Source: CAYNWK01 sp964400875 (GTDB lineage Bacteria; Chloroflexota; Anaerolineae; Anaerolineales; UBA4823). From it: 5,795 nt of DNA. The notes beneath the pieces are model-generated. The model ran no database searches, had not been told where the DNA came from, and worked only from the letters and a program-made list of their open reading frames with translations. This document shows, in pieces, positions 5,725 to 5,795 of this stretch; within the stretch, counting starts at the first letter, position 1; every line of letters begins with the position of its first letter. The stretch is from positions 1 to 5,795 of the forward strand of contig CAYNWK010000235.1 of NCBI GenBank assembly GCA_964400875.1, read 5' to 3'. The translations under genes and the position numbers were made by a program.

Positions 5725-5795
5725 CCGCGAACGGATGAACGATCAGAAATGAGGCGGAAAATCCCCCAAAAGTACTAGTCAATTTGTGAAAAATC

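Overview
The window looks like a piece of a Chloroflexota (probably Anaerolineae-like) genome. The evidence is indirect: moderate-to-high GC, and several secreted or membrane-anchored proteins built as an N-terminal anchor, a long Thr/Pro-rich linker (repeated TPTP, TPEPT and PTPTP motifs) and a C-terminal beta-rich domain, a design common in that phylum. No rRNA, tRNA or marker gene is present, so the assignment is an inference. The sequence is a draft scaffold: 10 Ns at 1645-1654 join two contigs, and about 100 bases on each side are homopolymer-rich and not trustworthy.

Left block (1 to about 1530). A plus-strand lipoprotein gene (115-978) has a concanavalin/LamG-like C-terminal domain. 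It converges on a small minus-strand gene (1013-1270) encoding an 85-residue protein with a CxC-x4-C-x2-H-x3-H cluster that I do not recognise. Upstream of the small gene is a repeat-like non-coding segment (about 1301-1430) with inverted ends and a GC-stem/AT-loop hairpin.

Gap block (about 1531-1745). Read inward from either side, both contig ends run into the same degenerate sequence (CCGGGGGTT plus a G run, then C runs, then A runs). This makes an inverted arrangement around the Ns that is best explained as a sequencing or assembly artefact. The order and orientation of the left and right blocks should be treated as provisional.

Right block (about 1745-5795), all minus strand. Transcription first meets a TolB/PD40-type beta-propeller lipoprotein (4634-5710), followed by a 380-base intergenic stretch with a strong 14-bp hairpin. 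Next comes a tight three-gene run: a class V PLP aminotransferase of the alanine/serine-glyoxylate type (4253 to 3129), a 138-residue membrane protein (3123 to 2707; 5 bases after the aminotransferase) and a 312-residue membrane protein (2710 to 1772; 4-base GTGA overlap). The last two are tandem paralogues over their N-terminal halves, and the longer one adds a Pro/Thr linker and an extracellular beta domain. A small hairpin over the final stop codon may end the operon.

I see no phage, CRISPR, transposase, toxin-antitoxin or biosynthetic cluster. The least familiar parts are the paired membrane paralogues linked to the aminotransferase and the small Cys/His protein.
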